Shown here piece by piece: positions 7,258 to 14,023 of a stretch of 24,547 nucleotides of DNA. A model generated the notes under the pieces. It had not been told where the DNA came from and did not search any database. It worked only from the letters and a program-made list of their open reading frames with translations. The stretch lies in assembly GCA_003022815.1 (NCBI GenBank), contig PXSL01000048.1, positions 1 through 24,547 on the forward strand, written 5' to 3'. Each line of letters starts with the position of its first letter. The stretch's first letter is position 1. This DNA is from Halobacteriales archaeon SW_5_68_122. GTDB lineage: Archaea > Halobacteriota > Halobacteria > Halobacteriales > Haloarculaceae. A program made the position numbers and the translations under genes.

Positions 7258-7893
7258 TCAGGAGCCCCCGGACGGCTCCGGCCGCCCGCCGCCCGCGGCC
7301 GGGGAGCCGCTCCGGCCCACGACCCGCGTCTGCTCGTGGGCCGGGAACACCTCCGCGACCGCGGCGGCACCCCACCGCTGGCGGAGTCGGGTCCGCAGTT
7401 CGGTCTCGTAGTCGCCCTTCGGGACCTCTTCGCTGGGGCCGGAGCGGACCTCCAAGTGCGTCTCGACGAGTCGGTCGACGGCGCCGCGGCCGAACCCCGA
7501 CAGCGGCGCGACGTAGTCGACGCCGTGGCGGTCCTCGAGGCTCTGTGCGACCGCCCGCGAGACGGTCGGTACCCGATCGTCCCGGCGGGTGCCGTCGGCG
7601 ACGGCGTCGTACCCGGCGGCGACGGCCTCCAGCGCCGCCTCGTGGACCTGCTGGATACCCCGGCGCGGGTAGCCGTCCTTGTGCATCTGTTCGGCCGCCG
7701 AGTCCGCCACGGACTCGTCCAGCTCGATGGCCTCGAACGCAAAGCCCAGCGCGTCGGTGGCCTCGGCGGCGTGTCGCCAGTCGTCGGTGACCCCGAAATG
7801 GGCGGTCACGAGCGTCACGTCGTAGAAGCTATCGAGCAGTAGCGCCGCGAGCGCCGAGTCCTTCCCGCCGCTGAACAGCAGTCCGCACTCCAT
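7258..7893 (-). CDS. PP-loop superfamily ATPase, uncharacterised
   Basis: The 211-residue protein opens with MECGLLFSGGKDS, the pyrophosphate-binding PP-loop SGGKDS at residues 8-13, which activates a substrate by adenylation. Further family-like parts are VADGTRRDDRVPTVSR, with the second nucleotide-binding region, and VDYVAPLSGFGR. The layout resembles the archaeal predicted PP-loop ATPase group (COG1365-like, from memory) rather than GuaA, QueC or TtcA; no zinc-binding cysteines are visible. The last 25 residues are glycine/proline/serine-rich and probably disordered. Its ATG follows the TAA of the PDCD5-like gene with no spacer (TAAATG), so the two are very likely cotranscribed and translationally coupled. 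The substrate is unknown. Confidence 0.75.
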   Translation of the reverse strand: MECGLLFSGGKDSALAALLLDSFYDVTLVTAHFGVTDDWRHAAEATDALGFAFEAIELDESVADSAAEQMHKDGYPRRGIQQVHEAALEAVAAGYDAVADGTRRDDRVPTVSRAVAQSLEDRHGVDYVAPLSGFGRGAVDRLVETHLEVRSGPSEEVPKGDYETELRTRLRQRWGAAAVAEVFPAHEQTRVVGRSGSPAAGGGRPEPSGGS

Positions 7894-8244
7894 TTACCGT
7901 CGCTTGATATCGAAGCTCTTCGAGTCCGGTTTCATCTCGGCGAGGATGTCCTTCATCTTCTCCTCGTCGATGCGGCCCTGCAGGCGGCCGCTCTGGGCCA
8001 GCGCGACCACCTGCTGTTCGACCTTCTCGCCGAACTGGGGCTTCGACATCTTCACCGTGTTGAGCCGCTTGCGGGCGCCGTCGGTCAGCGCCTGCTTCAG
8101 CATCGCCTCCTTCTGGGCCTCGGCCTGCTGGCGCTGGGCCTCCACCGCCTCCTCCTGACCCTCGCCGCCCTGCCGGTCCTTGAGCTGTTCCATCTTCTTC
8201 TGCCGGAGCTCCTCGAGTTCCTCGTCCGTCGGGTCGCTGCTCAT
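7894..8244 (-). CDS. PDCD5/TFAR19-family DNA-binding protein
   Basis: The 116-residue protein matches the archaeal homologues of eukaryotic PDCD5. It has an N-terminal acidic helix ([18 protein letters not shown]), a charged Gln-rich linker, then the compact helical core with [13 protein letters not shown] and [20 protein letters not shown]. It ends in the basic tail [10 protein letters not shown]. Archaeal members bind nucleic acid and are usually encoded near rps19e, as here. ATG 8244 is preferred over ATG 8250 two codons upstream, because a T-rich element (GGTTTTTCAGG, minus strand) is centred 27 nt from 8244, the spacing used by many other genes here. The PP-loop gene follows without a gap. 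Confidence 0.92.
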   Translation of the reverse strand: MSSDPTDEELEELRQKKMEQLKDRQGGEGQEEAVEAQRQQAEAQKEAMLKQALTDGARKRLNTVKMSKPQFGEKVEQQVVALAQSGRLQGRIDEEKMKDILAEMKPDSKSFDIKRR

Positions 8245-8267
8245 GTCCATTCATTACCAACGGACCT

Positions 8268-8274
8268 GAAAAAC
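8268..8274 (-). promoter_or_regulatory. T-rich promoter element of the PDCD5-like gene
   Basis: GTTTTTC on the minus strand lies 27 nt from ATG 8244. The rest of the 193-bp gap to rps19e (8275-8429) shows no convincing coding frame; it holds a palindrome CGGAGCTCCG at 8411-8420. Confidence 0.4.
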
Positions 8275-8429
8275 CGTTTCGACCGAACGGCCCCCTCACC
8301 CGACCGCCCGGACTGCGAGGAAGACCGGCTGCCGCGATTCCGTCTCGTATCGTTCTGGCCGGGCCGCCTCGAACGCTACCGTCGGCCGGGGCTCGGCGAC
8401 GTGGTCGAGACGGAGCTCCGCCTCTCGAT

Positions 8430-8434
8430 AAAAA
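8430..8434 (-). terminator. T-tract after rps19e
   Basis: A T5 run begins four bases past the rps19e stop codon on the minus strand, so rps19e and the PDCD5-like gene are probably separate transcripts. Confidence 0.4.
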
Positions 8435-8437
8435 GGT

Positions 8438-8893
8438 TCAGGCGTAGCGCTCGAGTTCGGGGCGGTCGAACTCCTCGATGAGCTGTTCGGCGGTGTCGTC
8501 GAGCAGCGCCCGGCCCTCGCCGGTGACGGTCCGGCCGCGGCCCTCGCGGGTCTGGACGTAGCCGGCGTCCTCGAGCTGCTGGAGGGCCGTCCGGACGATG
8601 TTGCCGGAGCCGTCGGTCTTGCTCTCGGGGCGGACCCGGTAGCGGGTCGAGCCGTTCGTCGACCCGCCGTAGGCCGTCCGGAGGCGCTCGACGCCGATCG
8701 GACCCTGGTCGGCCACCTTCCGGAGGAGGCTGGCGGCCCGTCGGGCCCAGAAGTTCTCCTGTTCGGGGGGCAGTTCGCGGCCGACGCCGGTTTTGGCGAA
8801 GTCGACCCAGTTGGGCTGGTCCAGTTCGTCGGCGATATCCTCGGCGACCGCCTCGATGAGGTCCTCGGCAGGCACGTCGTAAAACGTCGTCAT
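8438..8893 (-). CDS. rps19e: 30S ribosomal protein S19e
   Basis: The 151-residue protein is the archaeal/eukaryotic small-subunit protein S19e, needed for 30S maturation. Family segments in order are FYDVPAEDLIEAVAEDIADE, PNWVDFAKTGVGRELPP, FWARRAASLLRKVADQGPIG, LRTAYGGSTNGSTRYR, then GSGNIVRTALQQLEDAGYV and TREGRGRTVTGEGRALLD. These form the winged-helix-like core. Length is normal and the frame is clean. A GTTAAAC element on the minus strand (8918-8924) is centred 28 nt from the ATG, supporting this start and a leaderless transcript. The PDCD5-like gene downstream is the usual archaeal neighbour. Confidence 0.97.
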   Translation of the reverse strand: MTTFYDVPAEDLIEAVAEDIADELDQPNWVDFAKTGVGRELPPEQENFWARRAASLLRKVADQGPIGVERLRTAYGGSTNGSTRYRVRPESKTDGSGNIVRTALQQLEDAGYVQTREGRGRTVTGEGRALLDDTAEQLIEEFDRPELERYA

Positions 8894-8917
8894 TGCCTCT
8901 CAGTTTCCGTCGGTCGC

Positions 8918-8924
8918 GTTTAAC
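8918..8924 (-). promoter_or_regulatory. TATA-like element of rps19e
   Basis: GTTAAAC on the minus strand, 28 nt from the rps19e ATG. Confidence 0.45.
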
Positions 8925-8960
8925 GCTGTTGGTATCGCCCGCCTCGGCGGCGAGAGCGGT

Positions 8961-9932
8961 TCACATGCGGGCCGCGCCAAGCGCGGAGACGACACCGCCG
9001 CCGAGAAGCGTCGGCAGCCAGTAAATGGCCCCCCGATGGAGGACGACGGCCGCGGCGGCCGTCGGAGCGCCGATGCCGGCCAGCGGCACTAAGAGCGTGA
9101 TCAGTACAGCCTCGATACCGCCGAGGCCGCCCGGCAGCGGCGTTACGCCGGCGATGGCCCCGACCGGAACCGCCACGAGGACGGCCGCGACGGGCGCAAC
9201 CACGCCGACGGCGTACAGCGCGAGCCACAGCGCGGTTGCCTGCGCCAGCCACCCGAGCGTCGAGAGGCCGACCGCCGCGACCAGCGTCCGCCGGTCGGTG
9301 CCGACCACCTCGACGGATTCGAAGAACCCCCCGACGCGGGCCGCCACCGACGACCGGGGCGGCGCCTCCAGCCGCGGCACGGAGCGGCCGACGACACGAA
9401 CGAGCGGCGCCAGCAGGCCGACGACGGCCGCCTCGAGGCGCCGCCGGTGGCGCCACGTGAGGACGCCGGCGACCGGAATTGCCACCGACAGCGCCACTAC
9501 CGCCGCCGTTGCCCACCGGAGGCGGTCGCCGGCCGCGACGGTCGCCGAGAAGTACGTCACGCCGACCAGCCCGATGGCCGTCGAGGGAAGGAAGTTCAGC
9601 GAGTCGGCGCCCGCGATGGCCGCCAGCGCGGTCTCGTACTCGGTTCCGGCGGCCTCCGAGATGAGGAGCGCGCTGACGGGTTCGCCGCCGGCCTGTCCGA
9701 ACGGGGTGACGTTGTTGGCGAACAGCACCCCGGCGTACACCGCCGTCCGTAGCGCCAGCGCCCAGGCGGTCAGCCAGACGGCGGCGGCCGCGAGGACGGC
9801 CCCAGCGACGGACGGCTCGGCCAGCGAGAGCGCAGAGAGGAGGTCCTCCACGCCGACCAGGTACGCCAGGGCACCGAGGACGGCCGCGGCACCGAGAAAG
9901 CCGGCGGCGCTGGCCCGCAGGTCAAGGCGCAT
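8961..9932 (-). CDS. YbhN/UPF0104 family membrane protein (flippase-like)
   Basis: The 323-residue protein is an integral membrane protein with about seven hydrophobic helices. It carries the UPF0104 signatures FANNVTPFGQAGGEP and, near the end, VTPLPGGLGGIEA followed by LHRGAIYWLPTLLGG. Members are related to lysylphosphatidylglycerol synthase membrane domains and are often proposed lipid or glycolipid flippases; the archaeal substrate is unknown. Between WALALRT and AVYAGVLFANN (about 9741-9750) the usual 15-18-residue stretch joining two helices seems to be missing in frame. This is from remembered relatives and is less certain than the other lesions. ATG 9932 gives MRLDLRASAAGFLGAA; upstream in-frame sequence is serine/arginine-rich antisense of thiL. 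It is divergent from thiL. Confidence 0.85.
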   Translation of the reverse strand: MRLDLRASAAGFLGAAAVLGALAYLVGVEDLLSALSLAEPSVAGAVLAAAAVWLTAWALALRTAVYAGVLFANNVTPFGQAGGEPVSALLISEAAGTEYETALAAIAGADSLNFLPSTAIGLVGVTYFSATVAAGDRLRWATAAVVALSVAIPVAGVLTWRHRRRLEAAVVGLLAPLVRVVGRSVPRLEAPPRSSVAARVGGFFESVEVVGTDRRTLVAAVGLSTLGWLAQATALWLALYAVGVVAPVAAVLVAVPVGAIAGVTPLPGGLGGIEAVLITLLVPLAGIGAPTAAAAVVLHRGAIYWLPTLLGGGVVSALGAARM

Positions 9933-9982
9933 GCGGGCACGTTGACCGTCGGCCGTTTGAACGTAGCGATGGCCATTTGCCT

Positions 9983-10001
9983 TCGGCGCCCGAGGCGCCG
10001 A
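9983..10001 (+). other. perfect hairpin abutting the thiL start codon
   Basis: TCGGCGCC-CGA-GGCGCCGA forms an 8-bp stem with a 3-nt loop and ends one base before the thiL ATG at 10003. If transcription starts upstream, this stem would cover the translation start region. No good TATA-like box is visible at the leaderless spacing. Confidence 0.5.
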
Positions 10002-10002
10002 C

Positions 10003-10813
10003 ATGGACGAGCGGGCGGCGCTAGCGCTGGTCGGCGAGCACGTCGACCGCGCGGGCGACGACTGTGCGGTCGTCGACGAACTGGTCGTCACGACGGACAT
10101 GCTCCACGAGTCGACGGACTTCCCTGCGGGGACGACCCGCTATACCGCCGGCTGGCGGGCGGTCGGCGCGTCGCTGTCGGACGTCGCCGCGATGGGCGCC
10201 GAGGCGACGGCCGCGGTGGCCGTCTACGGCGCCCCCCAGTTCCACGAGGACGAACTGTCGGCGTTCCTCGCGGGGTGTCTCGACGTCTGTGAGGCCGTCG
10301 GTGCCGAGTACGTCGGCGGCGACTTCGACGGCAACGAGGAGTTCACGGTTGCGACGACCGCCATCGGGCGGTCCGAGGAGCCGGTCCGCCGGTCGGGCGC
10401 CGCCCCCGGCGAGGCCGTCTGTGTCACCGGGACGCTCGGACGGAGCGGCGCCGCCCTCCAGCTGTTCGAGCGTGGCGACGACGAGGCGGCAAACGAGCTA
10501 TTCCGGTTCGACCCGCGAATCGGCGCCGGCCGGGCGGCGGCGCCGCACGCGACGGCGATGATGGACTCCAGCGACGGGCTGGCGCGGTCGCTACACCAAC
10601 TGGCGGCCGCCAGCGACTGCGGGTTCGCAGTCGAGGCGGAGGCGTTGCCGGTCGACCCCGCCGTCGAGGCCGTCGCCGAGGACGCCGCCGACCGCCGGGA
10701 GCTGGCCGTCCACTTCGGCGAGGACTTCGAACTCGTGTTCACCGTCCCGGAGGCCCGACGGCGGCGTCGAGATGGACGGCGATTCGCTGCCGGACAGGGG
10801 CTTTACGCACTGA
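10003..10813 (+). pseudogene. thiL: thiamine-monophosphate kinase, disrupted near the C terminus
   Basis: ThiL phosphorylates thiamine monophosphate to thiamine diphosphate. The N-terminal and central parts are well preserved: GDDCAVVDELVVTTDMLHE, TRYTAGWRAVGASLSDVAAMGA, GGDFDGNEEFTVATTAIGR, then ATAMMDSSDGLARSLHQLA and HFGEDFELVFTVPE, with the metal-binding acidic residues. After FTVPE (about 10750) the frame turns into arginine-rich nonsense. The expected end, DGGVEMDGDSLPDRGFTH then TGA at 10811, lies in another frame starting at about 10757. Roughly 15-25 residues that normally separate these blocks are absent, so this is a deletion of 3n+2 bases rather than a single-base slip. The true stop overlaps the 3' end of the convergent M50 gene by 11 bp. 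This is a normally essential gene in thiamine prototrophs. Confidence 0.85.
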
Positions 10814-11975
10814 CGATCTCGATGGGGACCGGCGTGAAGCAGAGCAGGCCGAGCAGGAACGTCAGCGCCCCGATTGCCTTCCGTTTCGGGTCCAGCGGGT
10901 CGTCGAAAATGGGCGTCGTCGGGCCGACGTAGGCTAGGCCGAGGGCGATGAGCCCCCAGAACGTCCACAGGAACGGCGCGTTGGCGCTGACGTCGGTGAA
11001 CAGGTAGAGGTAGCCGGCCAGCGACAGCAGTGCCGCGGGCACCAGCGCCGCTACCGTCCGGGCGCGCTCGCCGAGCATCGCCCGCACGATGTGGCCGCCG
11101 TCCAGCTGGCCGACGGGGATGAGGTTGAGAAACGTGACGAACAGGCCGACCCACGCGCCGAAGATGACGGGATTGGCCGCCGTTCCGGGGTCGGCGTAGG
11201 TGAGCCGTTCGCCCGTCGTCCATGCGAGGAACTGCAACAGCGGCGGGTAGCCGAACTCTATCTCGATGGTCTCCTGGCTCCGAAGGACGGCGTCGTTGAC
11301 CGCGATCGGGTCGAGATTGAGGCCGACGACGGCGACGACGATGGCCGCGACCAGCCCCGCCAGCGGCCCCGACACCCCGATGTCGAACAGCGCCTTCCGG
11401 TCGGGAATACGCCCTTTCATCTTGATGACGGCGCCGAACGTGCCGATGTACGTCGGGACGGGAATAAAATACGGCAACGTCGCGTTGACGCCGTGGTACC
11501 GGGACGTCACGTAGTGGCCAAGTTCGTGGACGCCGAGGACGCCCAGCACCGCGAGGGCGAAGGGCCACCCCGCGAGCAGGTCGAGTGGCCCCTCGATGGG
11601 CTGGTAGTACCAGAGCGTGCCCGCGTACAGCGTCGTCAGGAGCGTCGCGAAGAACATCGCGATGTTGGTCCACGGCACGCCGTCGACGCCGATGCTCCGG
11701 GGTTCGGCCACCAGCGCCTGCCGCGTCCGGGTGACGGCAACGCCGGTTATCGGGTCGGGGTCGCTGTCCTCGACGACGTCGAGGCGGACCTCGTAGCCGT
11801 GCTCGCGGAACAGCGGCCACAGCTGCTGCTCGAGCCGTCGGTACTCGGTCCGTGGTTGTCCGTAGTATCGGAGCGTTCCGTCGTCACGTTGTTCGATGTC
11901 GGTCACGTGGAACGCCGGCAGGAGTGCCTCCGGGGGCGGACCGTTGTGGTCCACTCCCGGTTCGGCAGTGCTCAT
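10803..11975 (-). CDS. M50-family membrane metalloprotease (site-2-protease-like)
   Basis: The 390-residue protein begins with a soluble domain of about 95 residues (YRRLEQQLWPLFREHGYEVRL) and then membrane helices. The zinc-binding HELGH is at residues 150-154 inside a hydrophobic helix. The second motif, NLIPVGQLDGGH at about 284-295, provides the Asp ligand. Both active-site halves are present and the frame is intact. Site-2-type proteases cut transmembrane segments to release regulators or clear membrane remnants; the target is unknown. There is no PDZ domain, unlike the other M50 protein in the window. It lies 60 bp downstream of a DUF7123-like gene on the same strand but has its own TATA-like box 29 nt before the ATG. 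It converges on thiL with an 11-bp overlap. Confidence 0.92.
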   Translation of the reverse strand: MSTAEPGVDHNGPPPEALLPAFHVTDIEQRDDGTLRYYGQPRTEYRRLEQQLWPLFREHGYEVRLDVVEDSDPDPITGVAVTRTRQALVAEPRSIGVDGVPWTNIAMFFATLLTTLYAGTLWYYQPIEGPLDLLAGWPFALAVLGVLGVHELGHYVTSRYHGVNATLPYFIPVPTYIGTFGAVIKMKGRIPDRKALFDIGVSGPLAGLVAAIVVAVVGLNLDPIAVNDAVLRSQETIEIEFGYPPLLQFLAWTTGERLTYADPGTAANPVIFGAWVGLFVTFLNLIPVGQLDGGHIVRAMLGERARTVAALVPAALLSLAGYLYLFTDVSANAPFLWTFWGLIALGLAYVGPTTPIFDDPLDPKRKAIGALTFLLGLLCFTPVPIEIVSA

Positions 11976-12000
11976 CGGTGAATAAGAAGGGACTGGCCGG

Positions 12001-12007
12001 GATAAAT
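12001..12007 (-). promoter_or_regulatory. TATA-like element of the first M50 gene
   Basis: ATTTATC on the minus strand, centred 29 nt from ATG 11975, inside a short inverted repeat GGGAT-AA-ATCCC (11999-12010). Confidence 0.5.
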
Positions 12008-12035
12008 CCCGTGACAGGGGCAGTCGAAGGCGGCG

Positions 12036-12275
12036 TCAGGCCCGCGAGACCCGCCAGGTCGTCGCGGACGTGTAGGACCACTTCTCGATGTCGAGGTCGG
12101 CCGCGGAGTCGCGCAGTTTGACCATCAGCGCACCGATCTCCTTGGGCGAGAGGCCCACGTCGTCGGCGATGAACTTGCTCTTGATGTACACCTCGCCGTC
12201 CTCGGCGCGCTGGCGGAGATAGCTTCGGAGCCGCGATTCCTTGTTCTCCGTCGTGGGTTCCGTCGTGGCACTCAT
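12036..12275 (-). CDS. small DUF7123-like protein, paralogue 1
   Basis: The 79-residue protein is close to the one at 17423-17677 along its C-terminal two thirds: KFIADDVGLSPKEIGALMV and IEKWSYTSATTWR are shared almost residue for residue. I believe this is the haloarchaeal family DUF7123 (from memory). The pattern of an initial helix (LRSYLRQRAEDG), a strand, then two helices with LSPKEIGALM looks like a winged-helix domain, so DNA binding or regulation is a fair inference but not shown. A strong TATA box (CTTTATATAC, minus strand) lies 36-45 nt upstream, leaving a short leader with AAGGTG before the ATG, unlike the leaderless neighbours. An in-frame extension up to 13058 is antisense to moaE and is rejected. 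Confidence 0.88.
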   Translation of the reverse strand: MSATTEPTTENKESRLRSYLRQRAEDGEVYIKSKFIADDVGLSPKEIGALMVKLRDSAADLDIEKWSYTSATTWRVSRA

Positions 12276-12310
12276 CTCTGACACCTTGCTCTGCCGTACC
12301 CCCCGGACGA

Positions 12311-12320
12311 GTATATAAAG
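12311..12320 (-). promoter_or_regulatory. TATA box of DUF7123-like paralogue 1
   Basis: CTTTATATAC on the minus strand. The sequence upstream of it (12321-12386) resembles the sequence upstream of the TATA box of the second DUF7123-like locus (17969-18045). Confidence 0.65.
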
Positions 12321-12367
12321 GGTGGAACCTTCGGGTTGCTTCGGTCCGATTCGACGTGAATAGATGC

Positions 12368-12411
12368 AAAACGGACGTTTTACGAGCGCCTCAAAACGCT
12401 TCAGACGTTTT
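12368..12411. promoter_or_regulatory. two AAAACG/CGTTTT inverted repeats upstream of DUF7123-like paralogue 1
   Basis: The first repeat is AAAACG-GA-CGTTTT at 12368-12381. The second is AAAACG-CTTCAGA-CGTTTT at 12393-12411. The GACGTTTTA half recurs with a 30-bp period (12374 and 12404), about three helical turns. They lie about 50-90 bp upstream of the TATA box, in a 283-bp gap that otherwise holds no gene (12412-12558 shows nothing convincing). Operator-like; the binding protein is unknown. Confidence 0.45.
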
Positions 12412-12558
12412 ATCGAGTGCTCTGATTCTTCCCATTGCCGATCGGGTATCTTCTCGACGGGTCGGCATCGACGGCCGGATTCGCGCGTCAAACCAGCAAC
12501 ATTTGCTCGCTGTTGCGGCCGCTGGCCGGGACGTTCGCTAGGGCGCGCCGCCGATGGA

Positions 12559-13338
12559 TTACTCCCGCTCGTGGACCCAGAACGTCTCCGAGGCGGTGAC
12601 CTCCTTCTTGAATAGCGGCACCTCGTCCTTGAGGCGGTCGATACCGTCCTCGACGGCCCGGAACGCCTCGCGGCGGTGGCCCGCCAGCACCACGACGAAG
12701 ACGATGTCCTCGCCGGCCTCCATCCGGCCGGTCCGGTGGTGGAGTCGGACGTCGAGGACCCCCTCCCGCCGCTCGAGGTCCCGCTCGATGGTATGCATTG
12801 TTCGCTCCGCGACGCCGTCGTACTTTTCGAACTCGAGGTACTCCGTTGGTTCGTCGTCCGCGCCGTCCCGCTCGCGGACCCGGCCAGTGAACGTGGAGAT
12901 GGCGCCCGCGCGGTCGGCCCGCTCGGACCGCTTGACCGCCGCGACCAGCGATTCCAGCGTCTCGTGGGGTTCGGCCTCCTGGATGGCATCTCGTGCCGCC
13001 CCGACATCCAGCGCGTCGGCCTGCGAGGCACGGACAGTAGCGTCCTCGGGCCCGCCATCGACGGCTATCGTCGGTACGTCGACATCCTCGATGCCGACGA
13101 GCGCCGCGTACTCGTGGTCGGGCGCGAGACGGTCTATCGCCTCGGCGACCGATAACCCCTCGCCCGACGCCCGCCACCCGTCGCCGACGACGTACTCTGT
13201 GTCGCCCCTTGCGGCGACGACGCCGCCGTCCCCGGTCGCTTCGGTCTCCCGGACGACCCCGACCCGGCCATTGAGTTCGGCGAGCAGTCGCTTTAGGCCG
13301 GCCTCGGCGCCGTCGCCGGCGATCACGAACGCGTACAT
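12559..13338 (-). CDS. moaE: molybdopterin synthase large subunit MoaE with N-terminal MobB-like domain
   Basis: The C-terminal half (about 115-259) is MoaE, which with a MoaD/SAMP-type sulfur carrier converts precursor Z (cPMP) to molybdopterin. It has GAISTFTGRVRERDG, TEYLEFEKYDGVAERTM, LHHRTGRMEAGEDIVFVVV, then HRREAFRAVEDGIDRLKDEV and PLFKKE with the active-site lysines. The N-terminal half (1-110) is a haloarchaeal extension that looks like a MobB nucleotide-binding domain. It starts MYAFVIAGDGAEAGLKRLL, where the Walker A GxxxxGKT is lost, and has WRASGEGLSVAEAIDRLAPD with YAALVGIEDVDVPTIAV. The frame is intact. ATG 13338 is the family-like start; an upstream in-frame start at 13389 lacks support. 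It is divergent from pyrH with an 84-bp gap. Confidence 0.9.
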   Translation of the reverse strand: MYAFVIAGDGAEAGLKRLLAELNGRVGVVRETEATGDGGVVAARGDTEYVVGDGWRASGEGLSVAEAIDRLAPDHEYAALVGIEDVDVPTIAVDGGPEDATVRASQADALDVGAARDAIQEAEPHETLESLVAAVKRSERADRAGAISTFTGRVRERDGADDEPTEYLEFEKYDGVAERTMHTIERDLERREGVLDVRLHHRTGRMEAGEDIVFVVVLAGHRREAFRAVEDGIDRLKDEVPLFKKEVTASETFWVHERE

Positions 13339-13390
13339 ACCGGCACCATTCGGCCGTGACCGGCTTGTAGGTGTCGCCGCGCTTGACAAC

Positions 13391-13398
13391 CCTTAAGA
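13391..13398 (+). promoter_or_regulatory. TATA-like element of pyrH-lysS
   Basis: CCTTAAGA is centred 28 nt before the pyrH ATG at 13423, indicating a leaderless transcript that should also carry lysS. Confidence 0.55.
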
Positions 13399-13422
13399 CC
13401 GAAACAGGGCTATCGAGAGCCA

Positions 13423-14023
13423 ATGAGAGTCGTCGTTTCTATCGGTGGAGGTCGCCGCCGTCGTGGGGGGCGGCGACGTCGCCCGCCGCTACATCGGGAC
13501 CGCCCGCGAACTGGGGGCGACTGAGTACGACCTCGACGCCTTGGGCATCGACGTGACGCGGCTGAACGCCCGGTTGCTCCTGGCGGCGCTTGCGTCGTCG
13601 GCGATTCCGGAACCCGCCGACGACCCCGAGATCGCACGTGCGTCCCTCCGCCGCGGCGAGGTCGCCGTCATGGGCGGGACCGTGCCGGGTCATACCACCG
13701 ACGCCGTCTCGGCGCTGCTCGCGGAGACCGTCGAGGCGGACCTGCTGGTCTACGCGACAAGCGTCGCCGGCGTCTACTCGGCGGACCCCAACGAGGCGGA
13801 CGCCGCAGAGCGGTACGACCGCCTGACGCCGGCCGAGCTCGTCGAGACCATTGCCTCAATCGAGACCACCGCCGGCTCGAACGCCCCCGTCGACCTGCTG
13901 GCGGCGAAGGTCATCGAGCGGTCCGGCCTCCGGGCGGTCGTGCTCGACGGCACCGACCCCGAGCGCATCGCCGACGCCGTCGCCGGGAAGTTCGACGGCA
14001 CCGAAGTGGTTCCCGATGAGTGA
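13423..14023 (+). pseudogene. pyrH: uridylate (UMP) kinase, N-terminal deletion with frameshift
   Basis: Archaeal PyrH phosphorylates UMP to UDP. ATG 13423, correctly placed after the TATA-like box, encodes the normal start MRVVVSIGG. It then runs straight into the codons for EVAAVVGGGDVARRYIGTA, which belong about 30 residues further on and lie in another frame. The junction is at about 13446-13450. The rest is complete: RLNARLLLAAL, VMGGTVPGHTTDAVSALLAE, ATSVAGVYSADP and VDLLAAKVIERSG. The lost block holds part of the phosphate-binding Gly loop and helix 1. A GTG at 13445 could start a 192-residue fragment without the glycine loop, probably inactive. The gene overlaps lysS by 8 bp, so the two were an operon. 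Loss of this normally essential step makes an assembly error worth excluding first. Confidence 0.88.

Noticed and set aside
10003..10932. ThiL read through to 10932 in its first frame
   Set aside because: Sequence after residue 250 is arginine/serine-rich and antisense to the M50 gene; the family C terminus is in another frame ending at 10813.
12276..13058. Long minus-strand extension of DUF7123-like paralogue 1
   Set aside because: It runs opposite the regulatory gap and then within moaE in another frame; a strong TATA box at 12311 marks the real promoter.
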